Shown here piece by piece: positions 10,228-17,686 of a DNA stretch of 64,000 nucleotides. The notes under the pieces were generated by a model. The model did no database searches. It was not told the origin of the DNA and saw only the letters and a list, made by a program, of their open reading frames with translations. A program made the translations under genes and the position numbers. The stretch's first letter is position 1. The number at the start of each line of letters is the position of its first letter. Source of the DNA: Mycobacterium spongiae (GTDB lineage: Bacteria; Actinomycetota; Actinomycetes; Mycobacteriales; Mycobacteriaceae); NCBI RefSeq assembly GCF_018278905.1, contig NZ_CP046600.1:2852001-2916000 (forward strand). The letters are read 5' to 3'.

Positions 10228-11391
10228 ATGGCCAAGCTCAGGTTCGGATATTTCATTGCCCCCTTCCACCGCGCAGGCACCAATCCGACGCTCGCGTTGC
10301 AACGGGATCTGGAGTTCATCGAACACCTGGATGCCCTCGGGTTCGATGAAGTGTGGTTGGGCGAGCATCACTCGGCAGGCAGCGAGATCATCAGCTCGCC
10401 GGAGATTTTCATCGCAGCAGCCGCGCAACGGGCGAAGCGGATCCGGCTTGGCACCGGGGTCATCTCGCTGGCGTACCACAACCCGTTGTGGGTTGCCGAC
10501 CGGTTGATGCTGTTGGACCACCTCACCCATGGTCGCGTAATCGGTGGGGTTGGACCGGGCTCGCTACCCACCGATTCGTCGATGATTGGGCTCACCCCGA
10601 CCGATACCCGGGAACTGCTGGAGACCAACCTCGATATCGTCGTCCGCCTGCTGGCGGGGGAGACGGTGACTGCCAAGACAGCCACGCATCAATTGTTCGA
10701 CGCCCGGTTACAGCTGGCGCCGTACTCGGAGGGAGGCATCCCGCTAGCGGTTGCCGCCGTCGCTTCGCCGACTGGAGCGCGGCTGGCAGGCAAGCACGGC
10801 ATCGGCCTGCTGTCCATCGGGGCGACGCTAACGGTTGAAGGCTTCGACGCGCTCGCCTACCACTGGGGCATCGTCGAAGAGCGCGCTGCGGCCTTCGGGG
10901 CGGACGTTGACCGCCGGAACTGGAGTCTGGTTGGACCTTTCCATATCGCAGAGACTGACGAACAGGCTCGCGCCGACGTGAAGTTCGGCATCGAGCCGTG
11001 GTTTCGGTACTTCCAAAAGGTGGCCGCATTCCCGCAGATGACCATGCCCGGGGAGCAGCTGGACGAGATGATCGACATCATCAACGAGAACGGGGCAGGC
11101 GTCATCGGCACGCCGGAGCGGGCGCGGGCGCAGGTGCAGCGACTCTGGGAGCAGTCCGGTGGATTCGGCTGCCTCCTGCAAATGGGCCATGAGTGGGCGA
11201 ATCCGGCAGCCAGCAGACGGTCTGCCGAACTCTTCGCGGCCGAAGTGATGCCACACTTTCAGGGGCAAGCCCAACCGACCCTCGACGCGGCGGCGCGCGC
11301 CGCGGAACGACGCGAGGGTCTGGCGCAAACCCAGCTGCATGCCATCGAGCACATGACCAAGAAATATCAAAGCGAGGTCGGCTCGGCCTAG
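10228..11391 (+). CDS. Luciferase-like (LimB-type) flavin monooxygenase
   Basis: A 387-residue bacterial-luciferase-family TIM barrel that uses reduced flavin. Landmarks are RFGYFIAPFHRAG, the active-site region DEVWLGEHHSAGSEIISSPE, RLGTGVISLAYHNPL and GRVIGGVGPGSLPTD. The family includes limonene monooxygenase and H37Rv Rv1936; the substrate here is unknown. GAGGGAG lies 8 bases upstream of the ATG. H37Rv has no such gene at this site, so it belongs to a lineage-specific gene set. No reductase partner is adjacent. Confidence 0.9.
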   Translation: MAKLRFGYFIAPFHRAGTNPTLALQRDLEFIEHLDALGFDEVWLGEHHSAGSEIISSPEIFIAAAAQRAKRIRLGTGVISLAYHNPLWVADRLMLLDHLTHGRVIGGVGPGSLPTDSSMIGLTPTDTRELLETNLDIVVRLLAGETVTAKTATHQLFDARLQLAPYSEGGIPLAVAAVASPTGARLAGKHGIGLLSIGATLTVEGFDALAYHWGIVEERAAAFGADVDRRNWSLVGPFHIAETDEQARADVKFGIEPWFRYFQKVAAFPQMTMPGEQLDEMIDIINENGAGVIGTPERARAQVQRLWEQSGGFGCLLQMGHEWANPAASRRSAELFAAEVMPHFQGQAQPTLDAAARAAERREGLAQTQLHAIEHMTKKYQSEVGSA

Positions 11392-11433
11392 CTCATCAGG
11401 TTGCGCGAAAGGTCTTGCGTCCCAAGACCGACG

Positions 11434-11901
11434 CTAGTGTGCGGTGCCTGCCTCGCGCTCGGCCGCCCGGACGAGCCGACCGGCAAAAAACTTGACCGCT
11501 CCGCCCAATGCGGCCCGCATCGCTCGGCCCGTACCGCGGGCTCCCTCGGTAAACGAGCCCGCCCAGCGAATGTCGGTACCGCCCGCCGGGTTCGGCGTGA
11601 GGGTCACCTCGCCGAAGTAGTCCTTGACGGGCGTTCTCGCGCCAACCAGCTTGTAGACGTGGCGGCGATCCTGTTCGTACTCGACGGTCTCCTCCTGCAC
11701 GAACACCGGCCACATTCCTAGCTTGCGGACCGCCCCGACACCGCCCGGGGCTGGATCACCCTGGCGCGCCCAGCTCGATTGCAGAACGATGGGCTTGGCC
11801 CATTCCGACCAGCGGCCGCCGTCGGACACAAGCCGAAAGACAGTCGCCGGGGGCGCACTAGCGGTCTTGGTGACCTCGAACGTGAACTTTCGATCCGACA
11901 T
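11434..11901 (-). CDS. SRPBCC/START-like protein, Rv1919c-like
   Basis: A 155-residue polyketide-cyclase/dehydrase-like protein (MSDRKFTFEVTKTASAP) with the helix-grip pattern: PATVFRLVSDGGRWSEWA near the N-terminus, then alternating strands, and a long C-terminal helix (GGAVKFFAGRLVRAAERE). Members bind hydrophobic ligands in a central cavity. Length and position match Rv1919c (154 residues). It is convergent with the monooxygenase and divergent from the acyltransferase gene. The ATG at 11901 is preferred to an upstream start at 11922. Confidence 0.88.
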   Translation of the reverse strand: MSDRKFTFEVTKTASAPPATVFRLVSDGGRWSEWAKPIVLQSSWARQGDPAPGGVGAVRKLGMWPVFVQEETVEYEQDRRHVYKLVGARTPVKDYFGEVTLTPNPAGGTDIRWAGSFTEGARGTGRAMRAALGGAVKFFAGRLVRAAEREAGTAH

Positions 11902-12008
11902 GCCCGACTCCCGACGCAACAACCGAACGGCCTGAAATGGTGCTGTCGGGTACCCTACCGCCGGACCCGTACGCGACCCGACGTGGGCACGATGTCGGCG
12001 AGCACTGC

Positions 12009-12869
12009 ATGCCGCGGCGGCATCGATGCGGGCATACTCACGATGTGCCCGATGCTGATGCCGCTACGGTTCCCGCCGCACCAACCGAGTCGGATGTCGC
12101 CGCCGCGCTACGCCTGATAAAACCGCTGCGCAGGGTAATCAAGCCCAAGGTGTACGGAATCGACAATGTGCCGACCGATCACGCGTTGCTGGTAGGCAAT
12201 CACAATTTGCTCGGTTTGGTCGACGCGCCATTGCTGGCCACCGAACTCTGGGAGCGGGGGAGAATGGTCCGATCCCTTGGCGATCACGCCCACTTCAAGA
12301 TCCCGGGATGGCGCGACGCCTTGACGCGCATGGGCGTCGTGGAGGGCACCAGGGAGATCGCATCAGAATTGATGCGGCGCGGCGAGCTCGTGATGGTATT
12401 TCCTGGCGGCGGTCGTGAGGTCGCCAAGCGCAAGAACGAACGCTACAAGCTGGTATGGAAGAACCGACTCGGGTTCGCGCGCTTGGCAATTCAACACGGG
12501 TATCCGATCGTGCCATTCGCGTCCGTAGGAGCCGAGCACGGTATCGACATCCTGCTCGACATCGATTCGCCGCTCATGGCGCCAGTACAGTTCCTCGCCG
12601 AAAAGCTGCTCGGCACGCCCGACGCCCCGCCACTGGTCCGCGGGGTGGGCCTGACCCCGGTGCCACGCCCCGAACGGCAGTACTACTGGTTCGGCCCAGC
12701 GATCGACACCGCCGAGTTCACCGGGCAAGAAGCCAACGACCGGGCCGCACGCAAAGTGCGCGAGCGTGCCGCGGCCGCGATCGAGGAGGGCATCGAGCTG
12801 ATGCTCGCCGAGCGCGAAGCCGACCCGAATCGGTCGGTGGTCGGGCGACTGTTGCGAACGGATGGCTAG
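12009..12869 (+). CDS. PlsC-type acyltransferase, Rv1920-like
   Basis: Lysophospholipid/glycerol acyltransferase fold, 286 residues from ATG 12009 (Rv1920 is 287). It shows the catalytic NHxxxxD motif in VGNHNLLGLVDAPL, the glycerophosphate-binding FPGGGREVAKRKNE and a later IVPFASVGAEHG. It probably transfers an acyl group to a membrane lipid; the acceptor is unknown. The frame is open upstream to 11937, so the start is uncertain, but the upstream residues are low-complexity. Just downstream lies the remnant of lppF. Confidence 0.87.
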   Translation: MPRRHRCGHTHDVPDADAATVPAAPTESDVAAALRLIKPLRRVIKPKVYGIDNVPTDHALLVGNHNLLGLVDAPLLATELWERGRMVRSLGDHAHFKIPGWRDALTRMGVVEGTREIASELMRRGELVMVFPGGGREVAKRKNERYKLVWKNRLGFARLAIQHGYPIVPFASVGAEHGIDILLDIDSPLMAPVQFLAEKLLGTPDAPPLVRGVGLTPVPRPERQYYWFGPAIDTAEFTGQEANDRAARKVRERAAAAIEEGIELMLAEREADPNRSVVGRLLRTDG

Positions 12870-13127
12870 CGCAGTACCGGCCCAGTCGATCCGTCGGCGT
12901 TGACGAATGCCTCTCCACATGGGTACGGAGGGTGCTGGGGCAGCGGGTCGATAAACATCGGGTTGATCGCACAGCTACCGCCACCGGTGAAGAGGCCGTC
13001 GTAGGCGCGGCACATGAGTTCGGCCTTGTTGCGGTTGATCACCAGCGACACCGCGGTGGCGTCACCGACGAAGGTGCTGTCGGTGGTCGAATCGCCCGCC
13101 GCGAGGAACGACTGGCAAATTCGAGAT
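12866..13127 (-). pseudogene. lppF: 3' remnant of lppF (HAD acid-phosphatase-like lipoprotein)
   Basis: Reading the minus strand from about 13127 gives QSFLAAGDSTTDSTFVGDA, then SLVINRNKAELMCRAY, then CAINPMFIDPLPQ, to a stop at 12866. This resembles the C-terminus of HAD-type acid-phosphatase lipoproteins. The position after the Rv1920-like gene is where H37Rv has lppF (Rv1921c, about 420 residues). No start, signal peptide or N-terminal HAD domain precedes it; the reading breaks directly at the 3' end of the DUF1275 gene (13139). I infer a truncated lppF; the assignment rests on motif resemblance and synteny. Confidence 0.65.
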
Positions 13128-13138
13128 CGACGGGGGGC

Positions 13139-13831
13139 TCAGACCGAGTTCGACTTCCTGCGTTCGTCGAAGATGATCAGCGCGAGCGTGATCGCGAGGA
13201 ACCCGGCGGACAGCCAGATCGCGTGCACGCACCACGCGCGGGTGGCTAAGGCACCTATCAGCACGCCAGTGGCGAAGCACAGAATCAGAACCGCGTACGT
13301 TGTGAACACGCCTCGTGACGCTTCTGTCTTGTTCACGAACCTGTCGTACCCGAACTCGACCATGCGCATCATGTTGCCCGTCGTGGCGGCCGGGAAGTAG
13401 GACAAGTCGCCAACGTTGCGGAACAGTCCGATCTGTATGGCAGTAACGAACGAGATCGGTACCGTGACGAAGTTGTGCGGCACCGTCGCGGGGACAAAGC
13501 CGATGGCGGCCAGCACGATCGCCTGCAGCAGCATCGCCCACCGCAGCGGATGGGTCAGGTATCTGTGTACGCGCCCCGACTTCAGGTACGACGCCACGGC
13601 GATACCGACGAGGAACGCCAGGATCGGCCACGCATGATCGAGTGCGTCGTGCAGCTTGCCCTGGCTCATGTTGAGCCCGAAAAAGATGACGTTACCGGTC
13701 TGAACGTTGGCGAACACACCGCCGCGGGCGATGTAGGTATACGAATCGAGCGAGGCGTTGGCTGCGGTAAGCAGCATCGCGAACGGCAGAGTCGTCCAAG
13801 TGTGCGTCAGTGAACCTTCACCCACAGTCAC
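13139..13831 (-). CDS. DUF1275 (YoaK-family) integral membrane protein
   Basis: About 230 residues with five to six hydrophobic segments. Family landmarks are LLTAANASLDSYTYIARGGVF, ANVQTGNVIFFGLNMSQG and a repeat-like second half with SYFPAATTGNMMRMVEFG. The function of YoaK proteins is unknown. The start is uncertain: GTG at 13831 gives the normal family length, and the frame extends to 13957. This gene abuts the lppF remnant, so it was probably inserted there. The upstream region to 14013 holds partial inverted repeats (GACCA 13952-13956, TGGTC 13977-13981) that could be a regulator site. Confidence 0.83.
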   Translation of the reverse strand: MTVGEGSLTHTWTTLPFAMLLTAANASLDSYTYIARGGVFANVQTGNVIFFGLNMSQGKLHDALDHAWPILAFLVGIAVASYLKSGRVHRYLTHPLRWAMLLQAIVLAAIGFVPATVPHNFVTVPISFVTAIQIGLFRNVGDLSYFPAATTGNMMRMVEFGYDRFVNKTEASRGVFTTYAVLILCFATGVLIGALATRAWCVHAIWLSAGFLAITLALIIFDERRKSNSV

Positions 13832-14013
13832 GACCACCAATCCTGCCCTACCCCTTGCCCTGCCGGCGGTGTGCACGTTGCGGGCCCGCTGCACGTCCTT
13901 GCGTTCGTTGCTACCACCGCAAACGTCGCTGGGGACTGTATCGCCCAAACCGACCACTCATTAGGTCGTTAGTGTATGGTCTACCGACAGTGTCGTCTGC
14001 CGGGAGGTGCGAT

Positions 14014-14277
14014 GTGTCGACTGTGATTGCGGTGCCGGATCCAGGAGGGTCGTTGCTGGGCAATGGAATCGCCTATGGCTCCGGTATGCCGGGGATGGCC
14101 GGTCCCACCTTCGGCGACGCCGGCACCGGCGAAAGCTTTGGGGTAGTGCTGGGATTAGCTGGCCGCGATCCCACGGTCGGCACCTCGCCGCCGCATGACC
14201 CGCAGCAGCAGGCACTAGCCCCGATCAACGCCGACGGCAGCCTAATGGGAATGGATCGGCGGGGCTTCCATCGGTAA
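14014..14277 (+). CDS. Small Gly/Pro-rich hypothetical protein
   Basis: An 87-residue frame from GTG 14014 with GGGAGG at 14002-14007, starting VSTVIAVPDPGGSLLGNGIA. It has no domain, signal peptide or membrane segment that I recognise. The ribosome site favours a real gene. It lies immediately before the IS110-family transposase region and could be part of the interrupted locus rather than of the element. Confidence 0.4.
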   Translation: MSTVIAVPDPGGSLLGNGIAYGSGMPGMAGPTFGDAGTGESFGVVLGLAGRDPTVGTSPPHDPQQQALAPINADGSLMGMDRRGFHR

Positions 14278-14499
14278 GGGTTCGGTTGGGAGAGGCTGGT
14301 CTGAGAGCCACCGGCCGGTGAGCACTTCTGCAGCCTGAAGCGAGTGTGGACTTCTACGACTAGATCGTGCCCCGGTCGGATGGTGGGGTTGCCCGTAGCG
14401 CTGATGGGATGTCGTGCCGGTGTGGAGCACTGATCCATTAGGTTGCCGCCCGGGCGCCCTCGGCTCATCTCACAACCGGAAATCGGAGGAGGACATCGG
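14278..14499 (+). ncRNA. Candidate IS110 left-end / bridge-RNA region
   Basis: This non-coding stretch directly precedes the transposase. In IS110-group elements the long left-end region upstream of the transposase is known to encode the bridge RNA that pairs with donor and target DNA. Position and length fit, but I have not folded it, and neither loops nor element boundaries are established. It contains the transposase ribosome site GGAGGAGGA (14484-14492). Confidence 0.35.
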
Positions 14500-15711
14500 G
14501 TGATTTTCATCGGAGACGACTGGGCCGAAGACCATCACGACGTGCATGTGATGGACCAGGCCGGTACGCGGTTGGCGTCACGGCGGCTCTCTGAAGGCTT
14601 GACCGGCGTTCGCCAGCTCCACGAGCTGATCGCGGCGCACGCCGAGGAGCCGGGTCAGGTGGTGATCGGCATCGAAACCGACCGGGGCTTGTGGGTGGGC
14701 GCCCTGGCGGCGGCCGGCTATCAGGTGTTTGCGATCAATCCCCTGGCGGTGGCCCGCTACCGCGATCGCCACCACGTCTCGGGAGCCAAATCCGATGCCA
14801 GCGATGCCAAACTGCTGGCTGACTTGGTGCGCACTGATCGACACAACCATCGCTCGCTCGCCGGCGACAGCTCCACCGCTGAAGCCATCAAAGTTCTGGC
14901 CCGCGCACATCAGAACCTGATTTGGGCACGCACCCGCCACACCAACGCGCTGCGCAGCACGTTGCGGGAGTACTACCCGAGCGCACTGGCGGCTTTCGAG
15001 GACCTCGCCCACGGCGACACCCTGGAGGTGCTCAGGCGCGCCCCTACCCCAGAACAGGCCACCCGGCTGAGCCTGCCAGCGATCCAGTCTGCGCTCAAAC
15101 GCGGCGGGCGCCAGCGCTATATCGCCGCCCGCGCCCGCGAAATCCTCGCCGCGCTGCGCACCGAGCAGCTATCGGCACCCGCAGCGGTCAGCGCCGCGTT
15201 CGCGGCCAGCACCCGCGCCGCGGTCAGCATCATCGCAGAGCTCAACCGCCAGATTAACGAGCTCGAGGCCAGCCTCGCCGACCATTTTGAGACACACCCG
15301 GACGCCGACATCTACCTCTCCCTGCCAGGACTCGGTGCTGTACTCGGCGCCCGGGTGCTCGGTGAGTTCGGGGACGACCCGAATCGCTACACCGATGCCA
15401 AGTCTCGCAAAAACTACGCCGGAACCTCACCTTTGACTGTTGCGTCGGGCAAGAAACGCGCCGTGCTGGCCCGCCACGCACGCAACCGCCGTCTCTACGA
15501 CGCCATCGACCAATGGGCCTTCTGCGCCCTGGTGGCCAGCCCCGGCGCCCGCGCGTTCTACGACCAACACCGCGGCGCCGGCGACACCCACCACCAAGCC
15601 TTACGCGCCCTAGCCAACCGTCTCGTCGCCATCCTGCACGGCTGCCTACGACACCACAACCGATACGACGAACACACCGCCTGGGCACACCGCACCCCAA
15701 CTGCCGCTTGA
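14500..15711 (+). CDS. IS110-family transposase (DEDD RuvC type)
   Basis: A 403-residue transposase. The N-terminal RuvC-like DEDD domain shows FIGDDWAEDHHDVHV (first Asp), VIGIETDRGLWVGAL (Glu) and GAKSDASDAKLLADLVR (the Asp pair). The C-terminal IS116/IS110/IS902 domain has LPGLGAVLGARVLGEFGDD and AGTSPLTVASGKK, which holds the catalytic Ser. GTG at 14500 follows GGAGGAGGA by 7 bases; the open frame reaches 14443 but without a ribosome site. The gene is intact, so the element may be active. Terminal inverted repeats are not expected in this family and none were found. Confidence 0.93.
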   Translation: MIFIGDDWAEDHHDVHVMDQAGTRLASRRLSEGLTGVRQLHELIAAHAEEPGQVVIGIETDRGLWVGALAAAGYQVFAINPLAVARYRDRHHVSGAKSDASDAKLLADLVRTDRHNHRSLAGDSSTAEAIKVLARAHQNLIWARTRHTNALRSTLREYYPSALAAFEDLAHGDTLEVLRRAPTPEQATRLSLPAIQSALKRGGRQRYIAARAREILAALRTEQLSAPAAVSAAFAASTRAAVSIIAELNRQINELEASLADHFETHPDADIYLSLPGLGAVLGARVLGEFGDDPNRYTDAKSRKNYAGTSPLTVASGKKRAVLARHARNRRLYDAIDQWAFCALVASPGARAFYDQHRGAGDTHHQALRALANRLVAILHGCLRHHNRYDEHTAWAHRTPTAA

Positions 15712-15732
15712 CACCTTAAAACCCTGGGATGT

Positions 15733-15870
15733 CTAGGCGGGTGGCTACTCGCCGAGCGCGGGACCGGCGGATTCGGACGCTTTGGCGGGATCGACGGCCA
15801 CGCCGGGCCGCTCTTCGCCGGCACCGGCGGGCTCCTGCTCAGCAGAAACGGGCTCAACCGGCTGCCCTAG
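15733..15870 (+). pseudogene. Possible PGRS-like 3' fragment
   Basis: One frame without a start reads GGWLLAERGTGGFGRFGG, then GPLFAGTGGLLLSRNGL, to a TAG stop at 15868-15870. GGWLL and GTGG-type motifs are typical of PE_PGRS tails. It could be the 3' remnant of a gene cut by the transposon. The fragment is short and Gly-rich frames arise by chance in this GC-rich DNA, so confidence is low. Confidence 0.25.
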
Positions 15871-15972
15871 CACAGCTGAGCGGCTCGCTGCCTACCGGCA
15901 GTCGGATCCAACGGCCAGAAAAACGTGCAACCCGAGCGTCGCAGCATACGTGCGCCTGCGATCATTCACAGT

Positions 15973-17250
15973 ATGGCGCAACCGTCCGTACTTACTACCG
16001 ATAGTGGCCTACCGTCCGGCGTGCAGGGTGCCTGCGATTCACGTTTCGCCGGAGTCATCCGAGCATTCGCCGGGCTCTATCCCGGGCGAATGTTTGGGGG
16101 CGGGGCGCTGTCGGTGTACATCGGCGGCCGCCAGGTCGTGGACGTGTGGACCGGGTATTCCGATCGGCGCGGCGAGGTGCCGTGGACGTCCGATACCGGC
16201 GCGATGGTGTTCTCCGCGACCAAGGGGTTAGCGGCGACGGTGATTCATCGCCTGGTCGACCGCGGCCTCCTGGACTACGAGGTACCGGTCGCAGAGTATT
16301 GGCCGGAGTTCGGCGCCAAAGGCAAGTCCGAGATCACGGTCAGCGATGTGCTACGGCATCGATCGGGCCTTTCACATCTCAAGGGTGTGGGCAAGAAAGA
16401 CGTGCTCGATCACCTCTTGATGGAGGACAAACTGGCCGCCGCGCCGCTCGACCGCACGCACGGAAAGATGGCCTATCACGCCGTGACGTACGGATGGCTG
16501 CTGTCTGGTCTAGCCCGGGCCGTGACCGGAAAAGGAATGCGTCAACTATTCCGCGAAGAGCTCGCCCGACCGCTCGACACCGACGGACTTCATCTGGGCC
16601 GCCCGCCGGCTGAAGCGGCTACCACAGCCGCACAGACACTGTTGCCGCAGTCCAAGATACCCACGCCGCTGCTCGACTTCATTGCGCCGAAGGTTGCGGG
16701 ACTATCGTTCTCCGGGCTGCTTGGAGCGGTCTACTTCCCGGGCATCCTCTCGATGCTGCAAGACGATATGCCGTTCCTCGACGGTGAGGTGCCGGCAGTC
16801 AACGGTGTGGTGACCGCGCGGGCGCTAGCCAAGGTCTACGGCGCCCTGGCCAATGGCGGTGCCATCGAGGGAACGCAACTGTTGTCATCCGAATCGGTGC
16901 AGGGGCTCACCGGACAGGCCGAACTATGGCCGGACCTGAACCTTGGCCTTCCCTTTACCTACCACCAGGGTTACCAATCTTCGCCGGTCCCAGGGCTCTT
17001 GGAAGGATATGGCCACATTGGTCTCGGTGGCACCATCGGATGGGCCGATCCGGAAACCGGCAGTTCGTTCGGCTACGTGCACAACCGCCTCTTGACACTC
17101 CTGTTGTTCGACATTGGCTCGTTCGCAGGGCTGGCTCCGCTGCTGAGCGGAGCCGTCGCGGCCGCACGCGAAGACGATCCGCTGGAGGTGCCTCATTTCG
17201 GTGCGCCCTACTACGAACCGAGTGCCCAGGAAAAGGCGTCAGGTACCTAG
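15973..17250 (+). CDS. lipD: Serine hydrolase/esterase LipD
   Basis: Beta-lactamase-like class C family esterase of 425 residues from the ATG at 15973. The nucleophile motif is SATK (SxxK) in MVFSATKGLAATVIH. The general-base Tyr is in MAYHAVTYGWLLSG and the third motif in GHIGLGGTIGW. The family hydrolyses short-chain esters and lipids. There is no signal peptide. It matches Rv1923 LipD (446 residues). The frame is open 16 codons further upstream and a longer product is possible. The IS110 element lies directly upstream and may affect its expression. Confidence 0.92.
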   Translation: MAQPSVLTTDSGLPSGVQGACDSRFAGVIRAFAGLYPGRMFGGGALSVYIGGRQVVDVWTGYSDRRGEVPWTSDTGAMVFSATKGLAATVIHRLVDRGLLDYEVPVAEYWPEFGAKGKSEITVSDVLRHRSGLSHLKGVGKKDVLDHLLMEDKLAAAPLDRTHGKMAYHAVTYGWLLSGLARAVTGKGMRQLFREELARPLDTDGLHLGRPPAEAATTAAQTLLPQSKIPTPLLDFIAPKVAGLSFSGLLGAVYFPGILSMLQDDMPFLDGEVPAVNGVVTARALAKVYGALANGGAIEGTQLLSSESVQGLTGQAELWPDLNLGLPFTYHQGYQSSPVPGLLEGYGHIGLGGTIGWADPETGSSFGYVHNRLLTLLLFDIGSFAGLAPLLSGAVAAAREDDPLEVPHFGAPYYEPSAQEKASGT

Positions 17251-17355
17251 GCTGCTCAGGGCTCGGCCAGGCTCCTTGGGCGGTCTCTGCGATCCCTCGG
17301 GCCGCCCACCAAACACAGCAGCCGCGGAGGGTGTTACCGGGGTAGAATTCGCCAC

Positions 17356-17610
17356 ATGGCGAGGCAAAACTGGCCACGGATGTTCCCACGTATGTTCATT
17401 GCGGCGGCCGCGCTCACCTATGCCGTCGCCGCGCCCGCTCCGGTGACGCAGACGGCGATGAACCAGCCGAGCACGGCCGCGACCAAAACGGTGAGCACGC
17501 CGTCGAGCACACCCAAAGCGCAGCGCTACTTGGCCGATCAAGCATCGGCTACCGGTCCGCGCACCTGCAGTGGCGGCCGTGGCGTGTGGTGGCGGTGCGG
17601 GAAACGTTGA
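17356..17610 (+). CDS. Possible small exported Pro/Thr-rich protein
   Basis: An 84-residue frame with a signal-peptide-like start (MARQNWPRMFPRMFIAAA then LTYAVAAPAPV) and a Ser/Thr/Pro-rich mature part. TAGAAT at 17343-17348 lies 7 bases before the ATG, ideal for a leaderless transcript, and third codon positions are mostly G or C. Against it, the opposite strand also contains a hydrophobic stretch (VLTVLVAAVLGWFIAV), and H37Rv has a minus-strand gene, Rv1924c, in this interval. Which strand is coding is unresolved. Confidence 0.42.
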   Translation: MARQNWPRMFPRMFIAAAALTYAVAAPAPVTQTAMNQPSTAATKTVSTPSSTPKAQRYLADQASATGPRTCSGGRGVWWRCGKR

Positions 17611-17686
17611 GCCCGGTCGCCACCTTCGGGGCCGACATCGCCGTCGGTTCCACGAGGCCGCACCGCCGGTTGCTTAGACTGCGGCT

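Larger units (their letters stand above)
14278..15735 (+). mobile_element. IS110-family insertion sequence (approximate limits)
   Basis: The limits are a guess: the left end is placed after the preceding small ORF, and the right end shortly after the transposase stop at 15711. The element sits between the DUF1275 and lipD genes, an interval that in H37Rv is lppF-Rv1922-lipD. No target-site duplication could be recognised. Confidence 0.5.

Noticed and set aside
13952..13981. Operator between DUF1275 and the small ORF at 14014
   Set aside because: The GACCA/TGGTC and CACT/AGTG repeats do not share a centre, so the evidence is too weak for a separate feature.
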